A stretch of 64,000 nt of DNA from NCBI GenBank assembly GCA_023333565.1, contig JAJKFH010002273.1, positions 806,001-870,000 of the forward strand, written 5' to 3'. A program made the translations under genes and the position numbers. The stretch comes from Puffinus mauretanicus (Eukaryota > Chordata > Aves > Procellariiformes > Procellariidae). Below the pieces are notes generated by a model, which searched no databases, was not told where the DNA came from, and saw only the letters and a list, made by a program, of their open reading frames with translations. Numbering within the stretch: position 1 is the first letter of the stretch; every line of letters starts with the position of its first letter. Below, one piece after another: positions 61,701-64,000 of the stretch.

Positions 61701-64000
61701 TAAGTATTCCACATCTTCCTTTATAAATGATTTTTTTTGTGAATTTTTAGGTACTTTTTCCTATGTCTGGCCAATGTTTAGGAAAAAAGTAAATCCTAAC
61801 AATCTCATTTCATTATTGTACATTTTTTCTGCCATATATCACAGCAGAGTTATGTCACAAGAGAATACTATGAAAATAAACATTTAAAAGAATTACATCT
61901 AAAGCTCAAAATATCTTTTGAAAAATTCTGTAACTTTATTTTATTTCTGATTGAAGACATGTGAGTACCTGCTTTTCCCAACAATAAAAACTTTTCTCTG
62001 TGGAGAAAAGAAATTAAGACCAAATCAAACACTCAGATCTTTTTAGTTTGCACAGCATGTTGCACTTCATGCAGAAGGATCCACTTGAAATTCAAAATAG
62101 CACTTCATACTTAATCACCTTCCATACTGCACACGGCGTGCTAACGTTTGTGCTTATCTAAGGAGCAGTTATATACATGGGAATGAAGAAGTATTTGATG
62201 CTTATTAATACAAACTAATACCCATGTGAGTCACACAAGACTACCACCAAATAAAAAACTTCTAGCATTTAGGATTATGTTCTGCCTACAGGGACACCAG
62301 ATTTCTACTAATGTCTGAGTGTTTCTGAAGACAGAATTCGGTCCCCTAGTTCACAGAACTTCCACTGACTGGCAACATAGAAAAATGTGGATGTGTTGAA
62401 CTGTGTGCAGCTAGACTGATGTATTTAAGATAGCCTTAATAGATGCAAATGAGAGGAAAGTTAGTCTGTAAACACAATGAAGAGATAGAGCCATTGCTTA
62501 ATTTTACTGATTTAGTCATCATATTGGATCAAGTAACTGAAAGGGTCACAGTCCGTCTTCAAAGGGAAGCCCTAATGGATACTATGGATCCCCTGGATGA
62601 AAGTTAATTTGGACTAGGTTTATGAAGTAAGTATTGCTTGAACATATTATGGGACAGGCTCTAACACCTTTATATGGTATGCATTTGAAAAAAAATCTGA
62701 TAAATTCATAACAATTATCCATATACTTTTGTGCATAATATTAGATTCTATAAATAGGAACACATTAATACATTTCTTTGCCAGTAGAAAATTGTTTTAG
62801 GTGCGGTACTTAATAGGATTTAATCCAATCTAGATTTGAAGTCCAGGTGATGAAATAGTAGATAAATCTGCCTCTTCAAATATCTGGGCATTGTCCAAAA
62901 TGTCTACAGGGGCTTTGTTAAGTTCCTTTCAATGTCTAGTTTTCAGTAATTCAACAAACAAATTGCATTTTCTCATACACTTATTAAAAGATTGGAGGAA
63001 AGTATCCCTTTTATATTATGCCTTATTGAAAGGCAAATATTATCTTGGTCTTCCTACAGAAATCATATCCGTACTCTTTGGGATTATTGTTAACTCATTA
63101 CAGATAAGAGTATTTTTTAATATACTATACTCTCTATTTTATACTTTCTAATAGAAAATGTAAATGCTCATTCCTTGTCAAAAGTGTCATTCATAATATT
63201 TGTATTTAATTTTTATGCCAATTAATTCTATTCTTCTGGAAGATTTAATATATGCTGTAATAATTTTAAGCCTTGATGCAATCATTCGAAGCATAAAGAA
63301 AAAAGAACTTTAGCTAAGTTTTTCATACATCTGTACATCTCTTTCTCCCTCTCTGTGCATGTTTCAGGTCCTGGGTAGATTCAAGGTGATAAGCCCTTGA
63401 GAAAACCATAATGTGATTATCTTGCAGAGAGGTGGTAGGATAAATAAGATTATCCATAACAAGCTTAGCTACTGATGAGTTCAAGCTGTGCTGATACAGA
63501 AAGTCCTGACACAATTGTAAGGTAATAACAGAAAAAGTACACCTTTGCAAAGGAGAGAATACTGCTTGAACTTTGAAACCTTTCATGATTAATGCAAACT
63601 CACCTACAGCCTTTTACATATAAGCTTTACTGCATTTTCCACACTTCTTTCATAGACTATTCCAGAGCAGGCTTTAAGTGTCCTTATGCATATCAAAATT
63701 TATATTATTTAAAGTGTGATCATTTTTAGCTAAATTTACTTTTTTTGATTGACTTTAAGCGTGTTGCAACATTTCTTTGAGTTTGGAGTTACCCCTGATC
63801 TGTGTTTGTGAATGAATGATTTTGATCAATTATGTTTATATGCTCATGTAGGTCATAAAATTGGACCAGAGTATGTAGGCTGTCCTCATAAACCATGAAG
63901 ACACCTACTAAATGTCATCCAATCTCACGTTCCATCATGGATGGACACCATTATGTTTAATTTGTTTGCATTTTTTAGGTAACATCCATTTTGACTGTTT
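52743..64000. other. AT-rich noncoding DNA
   Basis: No gene is supported. The longest frames (144 codons minus at 53375-53809; 118 codons plus at 55345-55701) have no recognised domain and no exon partners. A purine-rich patch lies at about 55630-55780. The stretches 58600-58760 and 61140-61310 have more even base composition and few homopolymers, which could reflect constraint, but I can name no element in them. Confidence 0.65.

Noticed and set aside
1..64000. CRISPR array, prokaryotic operon or phage-like system
   Set aside because: There are no regularly spaced repeats, no ribosome-binding-site and ORF chains, and no dense coding. Content and repeats point to a vertebrate, specifically avian, genome.

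Overview
This window looks like a piece of a bird nuclear genome. It is AT-rich, has no dense open reading frames on either strand, and carries many short poly(A)/poly(T) tracts. It contains a CR1-type LINE fragment and solo LTRs whose sequences I recognise as abundant avian endogenous-retrovirus LTR families. I found no convincing protein-coding gene, tRNA, rRNA, snRNA or CRISPR array. The listed reading frames are mostly 60-100 codons and scattered over both strands, as expected by chance in noncoding DNA. The most likely setting is a gene desert or a very large intron.

Layout. About 1-17.4 kb is AT-rich noncoding sequence with one possible terminal exon on the minus strand near 2.0 kb (low confidence). 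At 17.4-17.9 kb there is a frameshifted CR1 LINE fragment. At 18.1-18.9 kb there is a short promoter-like stretch with a 25-codon cysteine-rich ORF and, further on, a perfect hairpin. At 27.3-27.8 kb there is a GC-rich block with strong G-quadruplex motifs. At 28.4-29.2 kb there is regulatory-looking AT-rich DNA with two neat inverted repeats. Near 30.6 kb there is a probable old DNA-transposon remnant. At 31.5-32.1 kb there is a solo LTR (A1, minus strand) with a clean 5-bp target duplication.

The 41.4-46.1 kb stretch is the main compositional feature. It holds a GC-rich block, a hairpin, a second LTR family (LTR B, plus strand), another GC-rich block with a G4 motif, and a compact CpG island with two CTCF-like motifs. 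At 51.5-52.7 kb there is a third kind of LTR (LTR C, minus strand) with TATA box, poly(A) signal and a 21-bp tandem repeat in U3. It is followed immediately by a second copy of family A (A2), also with a perfect 5-bp target duplication. The remaining 11 kb is AT-rich DNA in which I see nothing definite.

No genes here can be said to work together. The biology that can be supported is mobile-element history (CR1, three LTR kinds, an old MITE-like element) and several candidate regulatory elements. I found no evidence for an undescribed multi-gene system.
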